A stretch of 64,000 nucleotides of DNA from Trichoplax sp. H2 (Eukaryota; Placozoa; Uniplacotomia; Trichoplacea), in contig NOWV01000054.1 of NCBI GenBank assembly GCA_003344405.1, positions 372,001 through 436,000 of the forward strand, in the 5' to 3' direction. The notes below the pieces were generated by a model. The model had not been told where the DNA came from. It ran no database searches and was given only the letters and a program-made list of their open reading frames with translations. The position numbers were made by a program, and so were the translations under genes. Positions 11,373 through 29,000 of this stretch are shown in pieces; position 1 is the first letter of the stretch; each line of letters starts with the position of its first letter.

Positions 11373-12913
11373 TTTTCCCTTGAAATTTGAAACTTAATTT
11401 CCTAACATTTTCGTTTAATTGCATAGGCAATAGCTTCTATGCCGTGTTGAATATTTTCAAATATTTTCGAAAGCTCGCCACACCTCGATAATAATCATGT
11501 GACTGTGTGTGTAGTGCCAGAAAGTCTTTTGCGCGTACTACAAATCATGTGGATGTAGTAGAAAATCTGACCTATGCGAGTATGAGAAGAGTAAAGCGCT
11601 AAAGTACACCTATACAGTACTACGTTAATTAACCATTAATAGTACAGTATAATACCATATTGTATATTGAACAATATACAGTACACGTGTATTACTGTAT
11701 AACATCGATTAACATAATTCAGAAAGAATGCAGGAACTGGAAAACAAAAGCTGCCCCGATTTTTGCATGTTTCCACAAATTCATCAAACTGATCAATAAT
11801 ATTGAGGTAACTTATTGCGGTTACATTTGTGGAGGGTATAGTCATTATAGTGTACGGTTGCCTACGTCGAGTTGAAATGAAAAAAAGTGTCCTGTGTTAT
11901 GGGAAAAGGTAGAGGAGATACACGGCAAGATGTACAACGTCAACAAAATATCAATTACTATTTTAATCGTACAATTGGCATCCATCGATCGAGTTTATCA
12001 GAATCATCCAGGGCAGTGTTACAATAGGCAAAGTTGAACGTTTACGAAGTGATTATTTCATCACTCGCTCTTTCCTGTCCCTCTCTTCCATTTTATAACT
12101 TACTGTCGAGGACTTCTTCAAGGGTGTTGGCCGACATTTCTTCCATGTCTGTCATTGCTCTTTCCTTTCAGTTTTATCCCACGCCATGGATGTAAAATGG
12201 GTGTGTGCTTGTACATGGCTAATGTCTGGTAGGCAAACGGCTAAACGCGCCGTGCCATACCATCACTTTTGTACTGCCCCCTCAAAGTTGTTATAATTAA
12301 AAGGTTGTCACCCTATCTATACTAACCAGTAACGACTAGGATGGCCATCCCTTTTGAAATGCTATCCCTACAGTACAATCCACTACAGTACATTCTTCAA
12401 CCTACCGTATTTTACACGTCAACAGCAGACTGCTGTTTTGCATTCCGTGGGAGGAAGAAAATCGATGTTATACTGTACAACGACAGTCTAGCGGTTGGCA
12501 AAGGAATCCATTCCAAGAAGGAGATTATTTGTATATTGTTACAAGAAGAAGAATTATCACTGCTAAAGTAGGCACCAGCCTTTCCTTTGAACTAATTTAC
12601 CCGTTGCAGATTCGTTGACAGTATCGATTGTAGACGTGATTGACTTTGATATCGTCGTGGAAAATTGTACTTTTGCATTCTGTCCACGTATCTCCTGAGG
12701 TAGCTTGCTGTAGTATTCTGTAAACATTTGCTTCCATCTTCTCAACTACAACGACAGCACTAAAATTACCCAAAGAAGAATCATGAGGTAATGGATTAGC
12801 GTGTTTTCATCCCTAATAGGTTATGCCGTAGTGGATAGACTTCACGAAGGAGAATGCTGTCATTGCTGGTGATGAATGCTTACTCTTTCATTTTTTATTT
12901 TTACAACTAAAAG

Positions 12914-12980
12914 TGAAATTGAAGGCAATCAAGCCACTGCCGAGATAGCAGTCAACAGTAACCAGGAATTACATCCAGTG
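12914..12980 (+). CDS. Orphan candidate exon, possibly 5' exon of the TDO gene
   Basis: A pyrimidine-rich tract ending AAAG precedes, and GTAAGC follows, an open 67-nt segment encoding EIEGNQATAEIAVNSNQELHPV. It ends in phase 0, as required to join the first recognised TDO exon at 15630. It has no recognisable domain; the dioxygenase N-terminus is poorly conserved, so the link is only a possibility. The alternative is chance splice-like sequence. Confidence 0.25.
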
Positions 12981-14129
12981 GTAAGCTACTTCAACACTAC
13001 GAGTATGGACTAATTAGACATTTTTTGCACAAGATTGTAATCGAAATGGACAAGCTCACTTTCTTGAAGGCTAAAAATTGTCTTAGCAGCGTCACCATAC
13101 ATAATTACTGATGTCATTAGACTAATTAAAATCATCTTCGTTTTTGCTGAAGGTCTACTTCTAGCACAGTGTCAAATAGATTCCAATTTTGATATACAGC
13201 TACAGTCGTTGAGTACAGTAGTTTATTCGCACTGAACGAGAACATGATACAATCCTCACTAGCATAGGTGTATGTGTGTGATTTCCTTCAGTAAATGCGT
13301 GCAACACAACACAAACTACCGTAGGATTAGAATTGAATCGTAGCTTCAAAACAAGAGGAAAATACATCACGCAGAACTCATTCTAATCATCGGTGAATTG
13401 GTTTAAATGGGAAGAAAAGGGTATTGTGACTTTCAATCCGTTTAACCAAGCTAGTGTTCTACCTATTCAATACACAATAACCAATACAGGTTATATTAAT
13501 GGAAAGTTCAATTTATTTTTTGCAACGTTGCACAAATTTTACTATTAAACTCCTCTACAGCAACTGAAAGGATTGTGAAGTTCAGCATTCCCGATCGTAC
13601 AGTATAGTATGTGTTCATGAGTAAAGTAACTTAAGTTAGGACAGTTTTTGCATTGCTAGAATTGTTTCTTCAATTTAATTACTGCCATGGCAGTGTAAAC
13701 TATTTCATTTCATCCATATAAAACATTCGGCTGGAGATCGAACACACAGCAACAGGTGTTTTAACTATCAATTTTCAATTGGAGGCTTAGCTTAACCAAC
13801 GGTTGTCTCCTTCTATCGCCCATCGCAATTTGATACTTTTTTCGTTTCGTTTCGTAAGAACAAATTATCACCTATAACGAAGGTGTTGGATCATGGGCAC
13901 GGTAACAATATTTGCCCTCGCTACATTACATGACAGCACTTTAATTCTCAAAGATATCATTGCATTAGTAGTTAGAATCAATTAATGACTCATCGCTGTG
14001 CTGCTAGATCTGTCCTTTGTGATATAATTATCGATCAAATTAATCATACCGTATGTTACATAATGATAATCAATTAATCAATCGACAATATCAAACTGAA
14101 AAATTTCTCTCAAGGCGTGAGTCTATTGT

Positions 14130-14152
14130 ACTGCACTGTACTGTACAGTAGA
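14130..14152. repeat. GTAC palindrome cluster
   Basis: Runs of ACTGTACTGTACAGTA in the upstream region of the plus-strand TDO gene. Confidence 0.55.
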
Positions 14153-15629
14153 GATCCTGAAATTAGGTAGCACTAGTTTGCAATTGAGAAGTTTACAGCA
14201 TAATTCAGAGAGTACGTTAAATTGCAGTCAAAGCAAATGCCAATTCCTGAAGCATTTACAGACTCTATTTTATTATTGCAATAATTAATTAGTGCTATTT
14301 AGTAACCTGGCCACCTGCTACGCTATTTCGAGTTTGTGATAGGATGGATATGTACAATTTCGTCATTACAGCATTCTTAACAAATCAACCTTCCTGGTGC
14401 TTGTAAAATTTGCACCATGTTGTTATTGATTTTCATAATATTTGGTATATAGCAGCCTCCGTTATTGGTTTATTTATTTAGTTGAGAAAAACGAGCAATA
14501 CCCAATATGCGCACGCCACTCTCTTACCAAGTTGAGTAAACTGTTTTATCCCGCACTAGGACAGGTTGTAACCGATAAAAGATGATTTCTATCGATTTTA
14601 TTTATTGACAATTAGTTAATTGCACTTATTCAGAGTCATGTGATATTCCAGTAATATCCAATTTAAAATACTGTAAATAAATTTATATTTATTTATTAAA
14701 TCTGAATTGACCACGCATATACCCTATTGTACACATAGTATGGACACAGCATACTGTGATATTATTTCGTAATCTACGGTATGGCATCGGTGGCTAGTTG
14801 CGTCCTAACCATTCGATTACTCTGTAGTTTGCGAAGACTGACAGTCGTTGATTAATTCTCACATTTAGTAATGATCAATGCATGGTCAGAAAAGTATGTA
14901 ATAAAATCTGTAGATGACGGATAATATAGTTTTCGTTGCAGGAGTTGAATCAACAGTAGAAAAAAGGTAGCTGCAACGTTTTGTTGTTAACCATACCTTA
15001 TTACGACCCATGCTAGCTGCAGAAATGTCTGAGTGAGAGACTGCATGATTGGGTGTAATAATAGATCCAATCGTTGTGTTATATTGTACTTATACGAGTA
15101 GACTGGATGTAATGAATCTACGACACTTCTTTCACTAACAATATTGGATATATGCGTATATTGATAGAATAGCAATAATTAAATGATCACTCAAGTTAAA
15201 TTCACTAATCCTATACCATTGCTATGTTTCTCTTGCAAATGTACATTATAGGGTTCTCCTGCAGCTTCTAATTTGGAGTCGCTAATAAATAGACTTAAAG
15301 GTGATTTGATTTACTCTATCAATCACTCTATGTATTGCTATTTGACCATGGTGATACATTTCAAAGTGATTCAGATGGCTGTACTTTACTTAATACTATT
15401 TTTTAGCGTGTAAGGTATATGCGTATAATGGACTCTACGCAATTGCGTAGAGAAGTAATCATAGACAATACAGTATGTTGAGTCACAGCGTTACTAGCTT
15501 TGACATTGAAAGCAAGCTTTATAGGATATAAACTTGGTCATATGTTGAGTAGTGAATAAAATGATTAGCTGATTCATCAACGATTTATCAAAGTAATTGT
15601 TTATTTTATTTTAAGTAACAACAAGCAAG

Positions 15630-19628
<3,999 letters not shown>

Positions 19629-20987
19629 TGTTATTTATATCATTCTTGATTCTTTCTTAATCTGAATCTTGGTAGTAACCTGCTATTAATGCTTGCAGTA
19701 GCCAATACTTCTTAGTGTAGTAGCATCAGTTACTTTAAATATTAAATCATGATATATATGTATAAATATTGTATCGCAGTTGTTTATGTTGGATTCACAT
19801 TATACGATTAATTTATACACATACTAGCAAATAGGTTTTTGGTGTGTTTGCAAAATTTTAAAGTTTTATAGGTTTCACGTTGATGAATATTGTAGTTTTA
19901 TTTTAAATGAACTTTTCATCTTTATCACTCATACAATGTACACTCGATTGTTACTAAGCAAGTCGGTAACCGTGTAAACTTAGTTATTGTAAATTATTTA
20001 CGTTAAAGCACGATATTCTTGTCACGAAGTCAAATTTAGTGTCGTTGCCTACTGTAAGTAAATATATTTGAACTAAAAATTTTCACTTTGCAGTAAATTA
20101 TAGTTTGTAGAATGGAAGCTAATAAACTTTTGCGTGCTAAATTTTCGTCCAGTTGTTATTATTGCCATTTCTCGCATATAGTATACCGCTATTTGTCGAT
20201 CACATTATGCATGCGTGTCCGTTGATATGGATGCGTTATGTACGCTAAGTGGTTAGGGAGTTGCCGTAATTTTTTGGTACTTTTTTTTAATTTATCGTAA
20301 ATCTTCTATGAGAAATTGAAACTTAGAAAATTTAAAACATGTACTCGTATATGAAATTTGTAAATATCGTGTTTCGTGTGTGTGTCCAAAATAAAATTAC
20401 CCTACAACCAATATCATTACAGTAAATTGGCATGTATGCAACTTATTAGAAACCGTTTTATTTCTAGATTAGTGTTCAATAAGTGTATCTAGTAGGACGT
20501 ATCTGCCCATTGGCATTGTATCACTGTGGCAGTTTGTGCAGAGACTTCTAAGAGGGAATTCGTATAATGATTTCCTCTTCGAAGTCCTTGCTCTGACTCA
20601 CCGTTACATAGGCGTTAGTTAAAAATGTATGTAAGTGTACTACGTATTGGACTGGTTACGTATCAACTTACAGATATTAGAGTAATGGCCTACCACAGCA
20701 TTTGAATAGATTCCAGTTCAGAGCTGGAGCAGAAGGAAAATGAGAGCATGGAGATAAAGGTAATTTAAACGCCTTGTTTGTGCAATATGCAGGCATAATA
20801 ATGTAAAAAAAGAAATCACGGGCTTATCAATGCATCCACGATTGTTAACTAGAATCCTTATATTACCTAGCAATTATCCGTTTAAACTCGTAGTGAATAA
20901 CTCTAGAAGAGATAGTAAAAGTACAAATTTATCATTGATATTAGTGGAAATCTGTTTCACCGCCTTTCCAATTCAGGGTATCGAACT
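19629..20987. other. Unassigned stretch after TDO
   Basis: Mostly AT-rich sequence. An imperfect inverted repeat lies around 20547-20587 (GACTTC..GAGG on one arm, CCTCTTCGAAGTC on the other). A coding-like segment ending AAG|GTAATT at 20759 (SELEQKENESMEIK) could be an alternative first exon for the next gene, but nothing else supports it. Confidence 0.4.
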
Positions 20988-21800
20988 CGTATGTTCTCTT
21001 TTTCAATAGGTAAAACAACAAGCTCAATCCGCAATAATATGATGTCTATTTTAATGATATAAGTAGAGTCTATCCAGAACATCACCGAATTAGATTTCCA
21101 CTAAACTGTAAATACTTTTAAATGGAATCGAAAATCAAATCTGTCAAGTCGATAAATCCATCAGAATGCGAGTATGTCGCTAAGGGTTTACAGTTTATAT
21201 TCTTTTTTTTATCTTGCCATGTCGTTGTTAGTAGCATGTACCACCGACAAATTACCTATTCGTATGTATTGTAGGTTACTACTTGCATGTCCTCTTTTGC
21301 TATACGTAAAATAACAAGTTCACCCTGCTGCAATATAATGTCCAGTTTAATGATGTACTGTACAGCAAATAGTTTGTCCACAACCTGGCCGAATCAGATT
21401 TCAACTTGATTGTAAATACCTTTAAATAGAATCGTCAATAAAATTGATCGAATGGATAAATCTATCAAAGTATGTTATATACCACTAAGGATTTGCAATT
21501 ATTTTATTTTTTCATCTTTCCCACGTTGCATGATCATATACTACCGATACATTATCTATTTGTATGTCCAGGCTACTTACTACTCGTATGTCCTCTCTTG
21601 TTATATATAAAATTTAAATAATAATAAGTTCACCCATCAGCTATGTGATGTTCATTGAAATGATATCAACAGAATTTATCTAGGACCTCACCGAATCAAA
21701 TTTCAACTTAACTGTAAATAACTTTAAACATCATAAATAAAATTGATCGAATCGACCAATTTATCGGAAGATGTCACTAGGGATTTGTAGTTTTAAATGT
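20988..21800. repeat. Three diverged tandem copies of a roughly 300-bp unit
   Basis: Copies begin near 20988, 21286 and 21586. Each carries in order a TATGT/ATGTCCTCT start, an AACAAGYTCA segment, an AATTTCAACTTAACTGTAAATA-like block, a TGATCGAAT..GATAAAT block and an ending CACTAGGGATTTG. Identity is moderate, so the duplication is old. No coding capacity is seen and no terminal inverted repeats are obvious. Confidence 0.75.
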
Positions 21801-21814
21801 ATTATTTTGTTATA

Positions 21815-22455
21815 GCGCAACTTCATGTGATGTACCATCGCTCAATTAAATTACATACCGTATATATTATCTACTGTATTCCTATATACGTACAGTTGTA
21901 CTGCACAAGCATTTTTTAGTATTATTATTTATTTTATCACTCCTGAGAAATAGATAATAAATAATTATCTTCAGTAAGAACAACTATCTCGTATCATGCT
22001 AAATAAGTATGAGATAACAGGCATTTATTTTATGTGGTGGTATTATAGATAAGATTGTACTATACAAGTATTTTTAGTATTATTATTTATTTTATCACTC
22101 CCGAGAAATTGATAATAAATAATTATCTTCAGTAAGAACAACTATCTCGTGTCATGCTAAATAAGTATGAGATAACAGGCATTTTCTTTATGTTGTGGTA
22201 TTCTTGGAAGGGCACCTTCATGTTCTGGACCATCGCTCGATTAAATCACATATCGTATACAGTATATTATCTAGTATATTTCTAAGTATGTACACTAGAT
22301 AAGATTGTACTCTACAGGCACTTTTTAGTATCATTATTTATTTTATCACTCCTGAGAAATAGATAATAAATAATTATCTTCAGTAAGAACAGCTATCTTG
22401 TATCATGCTAAATAAGTATGAGATAACAGGCATTTATTTATTTTATGTTGTGGTA
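21815..22455. repeat. Three tandem copies of a roughly 130-bp unit
   Basis: Nearly identical copies at about 21907-22036, 22063-22200 and 22315-22455. Each contains TTAGTATTATTATTTATT, GATAATAAATAATTATCTTC, CAGTAAGAACA and a CATGCTAAATAAGTATGAG segment and ends ACAGGCATTT. Copies 1 and 3 are preceded by a shared leader with ACCATCGCTC and a TATATTATCTA tract, so a larger unit was duplicated too. The array sits between the two TDO genes. Confidence 0.85.
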
Positions 22456-23067
22456 TTATTGAAAGGACACTATCATATTTTTTGTTCGATATCCTATACT
22501 GTAGGTCGAGCGAGGGGTCTACTAGTACAGTACTTGATCAACAAACAGGAGACAATATTAATTAAATTAATTAATCGCGCTAAGCACTTGTCCCTGTTGG
22601 ATGCCATCACCGATTATTATTGGCTTGAAATGAAATTTTAATTACAATAAAGATCAAGAAAGTTCCTTATTGTTGCGGCTGTCAAAGTCTGCCCACATTG
22701 GGTCGGTGCAATAGTACAATGTACCGTATAGAACAACGGTAGAGTATAGTAGGTTTGGCATCGATTCGATTGGGTAGCAACAGGCTTTGCTTTACATCAA
22801 ACACGAAAGCATGGCACGCCTAGAACCTTATTTAAACTATTGTGCAGCAAGTCTAGTTTTAACTATGGTTTTAATACCTTAACAAAGTACTGCCGCCATC
22901 AATAATTCAATTAGAACGATTGTTGTAGGGTATAAAGCTTGTCAATATACGGTAGATGTGGTCCTATAAAACAGGAGCACAATTAAAGTGAGTGACTAAT
23001 TACAATCGTGCTAAAGTGGTCTTTTACTGTTGACTATTTTACCAGTTTTAAAGCGATCAGCGTTATC

Positions 23068-26000
23068 ATGGAAGTTCATGAAGATACTTCGCAGGTTGGT
23101 ACAAGTATTCCAGTTGTATAGGCGAACAACTGTTGAATATGAATCGATGTAATCTCAAGAATTATTTTACTCAATCCTTCTTGTACCCAACTCGGTTCAA
23201 ATTGCAAGTGATGGTTTAGCTGCTTGTTTGGAGTCAGTTTAGTAGCCTACGGTTGTTGTGAAAAGTAAAGTCTAAGTCATAATAGATCCATTTTTTTTTC
23301 AGCTGCTTGATGAGTTGGATTGAGAGAGACGATCTTTAAACAACGTCATTTTCTTACTTGATCATCGTTTTAAAGGCAAATCAGTCACGTTGATGAATTA
23401 GTATAGTGTAGAAAGTATGATAGCCTGTAGTTGGCGTAAAACGGATAAAGTAGGCCCTTCCCGATTGGCTAAAAATGAGAAATATAAAATGACTGTTTTA
23501 CAGTTTTAGTTATGGTCAGTTCTACTTTTACAGCTATTCAATAATCATGATATGAAGAGAGGCTAGGACTTGATCACACTATTGTACTTGTAAAGTAATG
23601 AATGATGAAAATACGTAGACTTTACTATCGCTTGACAAATATTGGCACTACACAGCAGGCGTATGAAAAAAATAACTAATAGCCATCGATAGTAATCGTA
23701 CTGTTTTCTTTGATAACACCTTTTAGAAATCGCCTGATGAAATGGACGAAAACAAGTCTGAGACGCCAGTTACTGGTACTGATCGAAAATCCTTGACATA
23801 TTCAAGTTATTTAAAGGTATGATCAATTTGTAACAATGCAAGTTTGCTATTTCATTGCGCCGACGATAAACCATTGGATTGATTAATTAATTCTTATCAA
23901 TCATATGGCTAAGTTTCTGTACCATAACTATACAGAGCTTTTAGCGGGGATCTTTTTCAATTTTCTAGTTATTAATTTGATCAACAAATTACCTCAACGT
24001 GTAATAATTATAATCGAAACTGTAATATTGCATCCAACTTGATTTCCTACTCGTCCGAATGATCCCAATATCAGATGACTTTTGTCAAATATCAGCGTTG
24101 ATGCTAATGATGAACGAGAATCAACACAATGAGTAAACAACGACGATCCTTAGCCTGCTTGTGTAAATAGTTCTGATTCTCTGTCATATATCACTACCTT
24201 TAACTGCTAAATATTGTCATACAGTTATCGTCAGTCATTAGAGTTATATCGTTGCTTAGCAATGTGGCTTGATTGAAATCAGAAATAAATTGTTTTACAC
24301 TGATTTTACCTAACCAATACATACATGTACACTAATAGCAAGTGGAATAGATACTGTACTGTAGTAAATATGAAGGTGCGAATCGTTATTGCTCCGTTTC
24401 GTATTGGCTTTACTTTGATTCATGACCACACGATCATCATATGGAACCAGCTGACTTCCGTAAAGTAGTTAATATAAATTGATCGATTCTGCCTAATTAT
24501 TATATAATTACTGAATCATTAAATTAATAATTGTATTCAAACTTGACTGGCATCTATTGGATGATTTCTTTAATTCCAGTCAGCCGTCACAAGTTTTATA
24601 CAAATTGTTGACGTATCTTATTTACTTCTCAACAGGTAGATAACTTACTAGAATTTCAAAAAACACTTACGCCAGTTCATGATGAACATTTATTTATTGT
24701 TGTGCATCAAGGTAAGCATGTTGATGATATACTTATTATAGTGATTATTTTCTTGATTATGATCTGCGATGATTTGATAGCATCAGCATGGTTAAATGAG
24801 TATTTCCATTGTAGTATATATTCGATATTAAGTAGGCATCGAATCGTTATTGTAATAGTAGAGTTCTATCCTGTTTTGCTAACATGGATGACTGTATGTT
24901 ATTAAATTACGGAGCACTTAGGCGTTAGGTCAGTGACCACTAAGTCATAATCTGCATGGGAAGCGTCCTGAGCAAAGCTAGATTCGACTGTACTCGTTTT
25001 ACAGCGGGTATTAGGAAGCTAATTATTATGAGTATTGGAAACTAATAGTATGGCTACACCTTGTAGCCTATAAAATTAGTGTACGATGAATAGGATATAC
25101 AGTAGCCTTATGGGCAGCGGCCACTTTTTACTGTGCTTTAATCTACCATTATTTTGTGATTTGGGTATTGAGGTTGGCATTTTGCTTACTAGCTATCCTC
25201 CGGCAGATTGTGTATCAGTAAAAGTTCTGTACATGCCGAAAGTGTATATCAATTTTTTCGAAAAAATTCTATGGTTTATGAGATAGTATCACACTCATTG
25301 CACAAATTTTACACCTTATCCATATAGTAATAAATTTAATGAAATTCTTCAGTTGTGGTATAAATTTCAAGCTAGGGACTCAGTAGGGACTCTGTTGTAG
25401 GTAGCAATTACTTGATTAATAAAACAACTGTCAAACTGATTTTACTGCCATGCTGAATTAGGCAGTCCAAATACAGTACTATAGGGTTATGCTCCTGTTT
25501 TAGATATAAATGAAAATGTAGGCTATCATAAATTTATTAAGAAGCTAGTAGTCCCACAAATCGAAGGCACTAATATCGGAATACCGTTGATGAGGTTGAT
25601 CACTGATGATCTCTCGAAGATAACCTACATTTTTAATTGCTGTTGTACTTGCTTCTTATAACTTACTGTAAGGTCGTTGTCTGGTGCATTAAATATTAAC
25701 CAAGTACAATTATAGTTGTAGTCTCTTTGGTACTTTAGGCTAGAGCTTAAATATTGAATTGTAGAATAGCCCTCCCAAACTTAAAATCAAAGTTGTTTTT
25801 TAATTATGATTGCAGTAGAATAATATTTTAACAATCTTCTGACTATTATAACTTTACTACTGTATCCTTTTCAGTATTCGAATTATGGTTCAAGCAGATA
25901 ATATACGAACTGGATGCTGTTTGTAAAGCAATGGATGTTGAGGTAAAGTGACTTAAAATAACTATAACTTACGGTTACTATGTTAAAAAAATGCCATCCA

Positions 26001-29000
26001 ATTTTAAATTCGGCAATAATCAGTGATATGTTACCAATCAAGTGGTGAGCTCTAGTCTACTTTAACGAAGCTATACTCGCCCATAAGTTTACACTATTTC
26101 GTCACATTACCTGCAATTTCGACTTCGATTACAAGTGCATACGATAGTGCAAGATTTTAAGGATGATTTGTATCAAATTCGTAATTTACAAAGTTTACTA
26201 TTAAGTATTGTGGAACTATTAAGTGTAGTATCTTTAATTTGATCATTAAAAATATATATATACATTTTGGACCTATGCATTCTACTATTTGAAATAATGT
26301 AACTCCGTATAAATTTTCTTCGACATTTCTAGTGCAAAATGTTATGCAAGCATAACTAAACTGTACTGCAATTTCTTCTGAATCTTTCTTGTTTTTAGTG
26401 CATTAACGATATTAACTTGCTAGTTATTACTGTAAGGACATCCAGAATCGTAAGAATTTTGAAGGTATATTATGATTATCATACACGTGTATGAGTCTTT
26501 CGGTTTAAATTTGCTTTATTGACTGATATTTAATATGTCATCCTATCATTTCTAACAGCTGATGCTTAAACAATTTACGGTTCTTGAAACTATACCTGTA
26601 ACCGATTTTGAAAATTTAAGGTAAACCTCTTTAATACTGGATAGCACTATAAACCAAACATTCTTAAAAGCCATTGCATATGGACTGCAATCAAGCTACA
26701 GTTTAAAAAATGCCTCATACATCTTTTTATCACGCTTCCAGTTGGCATAGCATTCCCTTTCTCTCAATTTACGAATTTCATGTTTATATCGTAATGTGAT
26801 TGATGCTTAGAAGTCAAAACTATACCGCTATTTTGGTATCGTGGCACGCAGTTATTAATCTTTACTAATTCTTAAGATATGCAGTGCTTTACTGTACTTT
26901 CATTGTCATTACTACAATTTTATGTTTAGAATATTATCGTGTAAGACTGTTTGCTTGGTGAAATTATGTATCGATTTTGATTTAAGATCAAGTGACATTT
27001 ATGATATCGATAATCTTCAATTCTCTATTTAGAAATTATATAGGTCCAGGATCTTCTTTTCAAAGTCTTCAGTTTAGATTACTCGAAAACATGCTGGGAG
27101 TCAAAGACGTGCGTATACATAATTTTATTACCGAGATTATATTTAACATTATAAGACGAAGTGCGTAATCATTTTACATGTATTTTAAGTTATAGTAAGA
27201 GTTTGATATTTATTCTGAATGTATTCTTTTTTAATGCATCGATGTCATTTATATAGAGTAATAGGATGTATGATTCAGGAATGAATTACAAGTAAGAAAA
27301 TCTCATGAACTTAATATTATTGACAAATGAAGATTCTTTATGATTTATTTGATTAGAATAAACGGCTTATCATTTTAGTATTTAACAAGCCGGTGATTAA
27401 ACTCTGATATGTAGGAATATGTTTAAAGGAAGTGAGCTAGACAGAATTGAGCAATCCGAAAAAGGCCCAACTTTGTTGCAGTTAGTAGATGTAAGACAGC
27501 TAATGAAAGCATTACCTTATCACTCGCTCAATTAGTCAGTCGTCTGGCTAATTCATGTTGGATTAGCCTCACTTACTTCATTTTGAGTAATTATGCAAAT
27601 TAATGGATTCATTCGATAAATATTGTCCTTCTTAAAGTCTATCATTAAAGTCTGTCCTAAACATATAATTATATTGGTTCTTAGTAATACGAAGTACTAA
27701 TATATCCTTTTACCATAGAGATGGCTTTCTAAGACTCCTGGCCTAGAGAAAGATGGATTCAATTTCTGGTATAAGTATACCAAAGCAGTTAACTCTTATC
27801 TATCTTCGCTACAGGATGAAACTAATGTAATAATCATAAGTTGTTTTTACTGAATTTGTTTTAATTACGATACCTCATTAATATCGAATATTAACTTTAT
27901 GCTATTTGAATATTTCAGAAAGTTGTAGACCCGGACTTGAGGGAAGAATTAATAGAGGAAAACATAAAAACGGCGGTATGTATCATTTACATGGAAACAA
28001 TTAATACGCCGTATTTCCATAACTGTTCCAACATAACCTCACTGATTCGTAGAGATGATTAATTTGATTAATCCAAATTGTTATTTTTATCAAGGAATTG
28101 TTCGAAACTATTCTAGTTAGAGAAAAACATGATGAACTGGTTAAAAATGGTAATAAAATTGTATAAATTGTGAGCAATACGTTATATTATTGTGCATCTA
28201 AAATTTACGGATGTGTAATATAATTATAGATATTCGCATGCTATCCTATAGAGCTATTCAAGGGGCTATATTGATAACTTATTTTCGGTAATTGATTATA
28301 CACCTTTCTTCATTTGTGTATTTATGAGTACAGCTCAAGTATATCTTATTTAATCTTTACTTTCACCCTGATATGGATCCAATTTGGATTTTCTACTACA
28401 TAGCACTGAGGCACNNNNNNNNNNNNNNNNNNNNGTCATTTATATAGAGTAATAGGATGTATGATTCAAGAATGAATTACAAGTAAGAAAATCTCATGAA
28501 CTTAATATTATTGACAAATGAAGATTCTTTATGATTTATTTGATTAGAATAAACGGCTTATCATTTTAGTATTTAACAAGCCGGTGATTAAACTCTGATA
28601 TGTAGGAATATATTTAAAGGAAGTGAGCTAGACAGAATTGAGCAATCCGAAAAAGGCCCAACTTTGTTGCAGTTAGTAGATGTAAGACAGCTAATGAAAG
28701 CATTACCTTATCACTCACTCAAATAGCCAGTCGTCTGGCTAATGCATGTTGGATTAGCCTCACTTACTTCATTTTGAGTAATTATACAAATTAATGGATT
28801 CATTCGATAAATTTTGTCCTTCTTAAAGTCTATCGTTAAAATCTGTCCTAAACATATAATTATATTGGTTCTTAGTAATACGATGTACTAATATATCCTT
28901 TTACCATAGAGATGGCTTGCTAAGACTCCTGGCCTAGAGAAAGATGGATTCAATTTCTGGTATAAGTATACCAAAGCAGTTAACTCTTATCTATCGTCGC

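Larger units (their letters stand above)
9500..12913. other. Unassigned intergenic stretch with scattered GTAC palindromes
   Basis: This holds the upstream region of the deiodinase. I found no exon with recognisable protein similarity. It contains GTAC-type palindromes (about 10506-10533, 11318-11341, 11640-11700, 12370-12392), a perfect hairpin at 11343-11372, and several short open frames that look random. Confidence 0.45.

Noticed and set aside
12341-12745. Plus-strand 76-codon and minus-strand 60-codon frames
   Set aside because: Partly run through GTAC repeats; no domain recognised and no splice partner.
22405-22641. Plus-strand 78-codon frame
   Set aside because: Starts inside the tandem 130-bp repeat; not found as a gene in the other copies.
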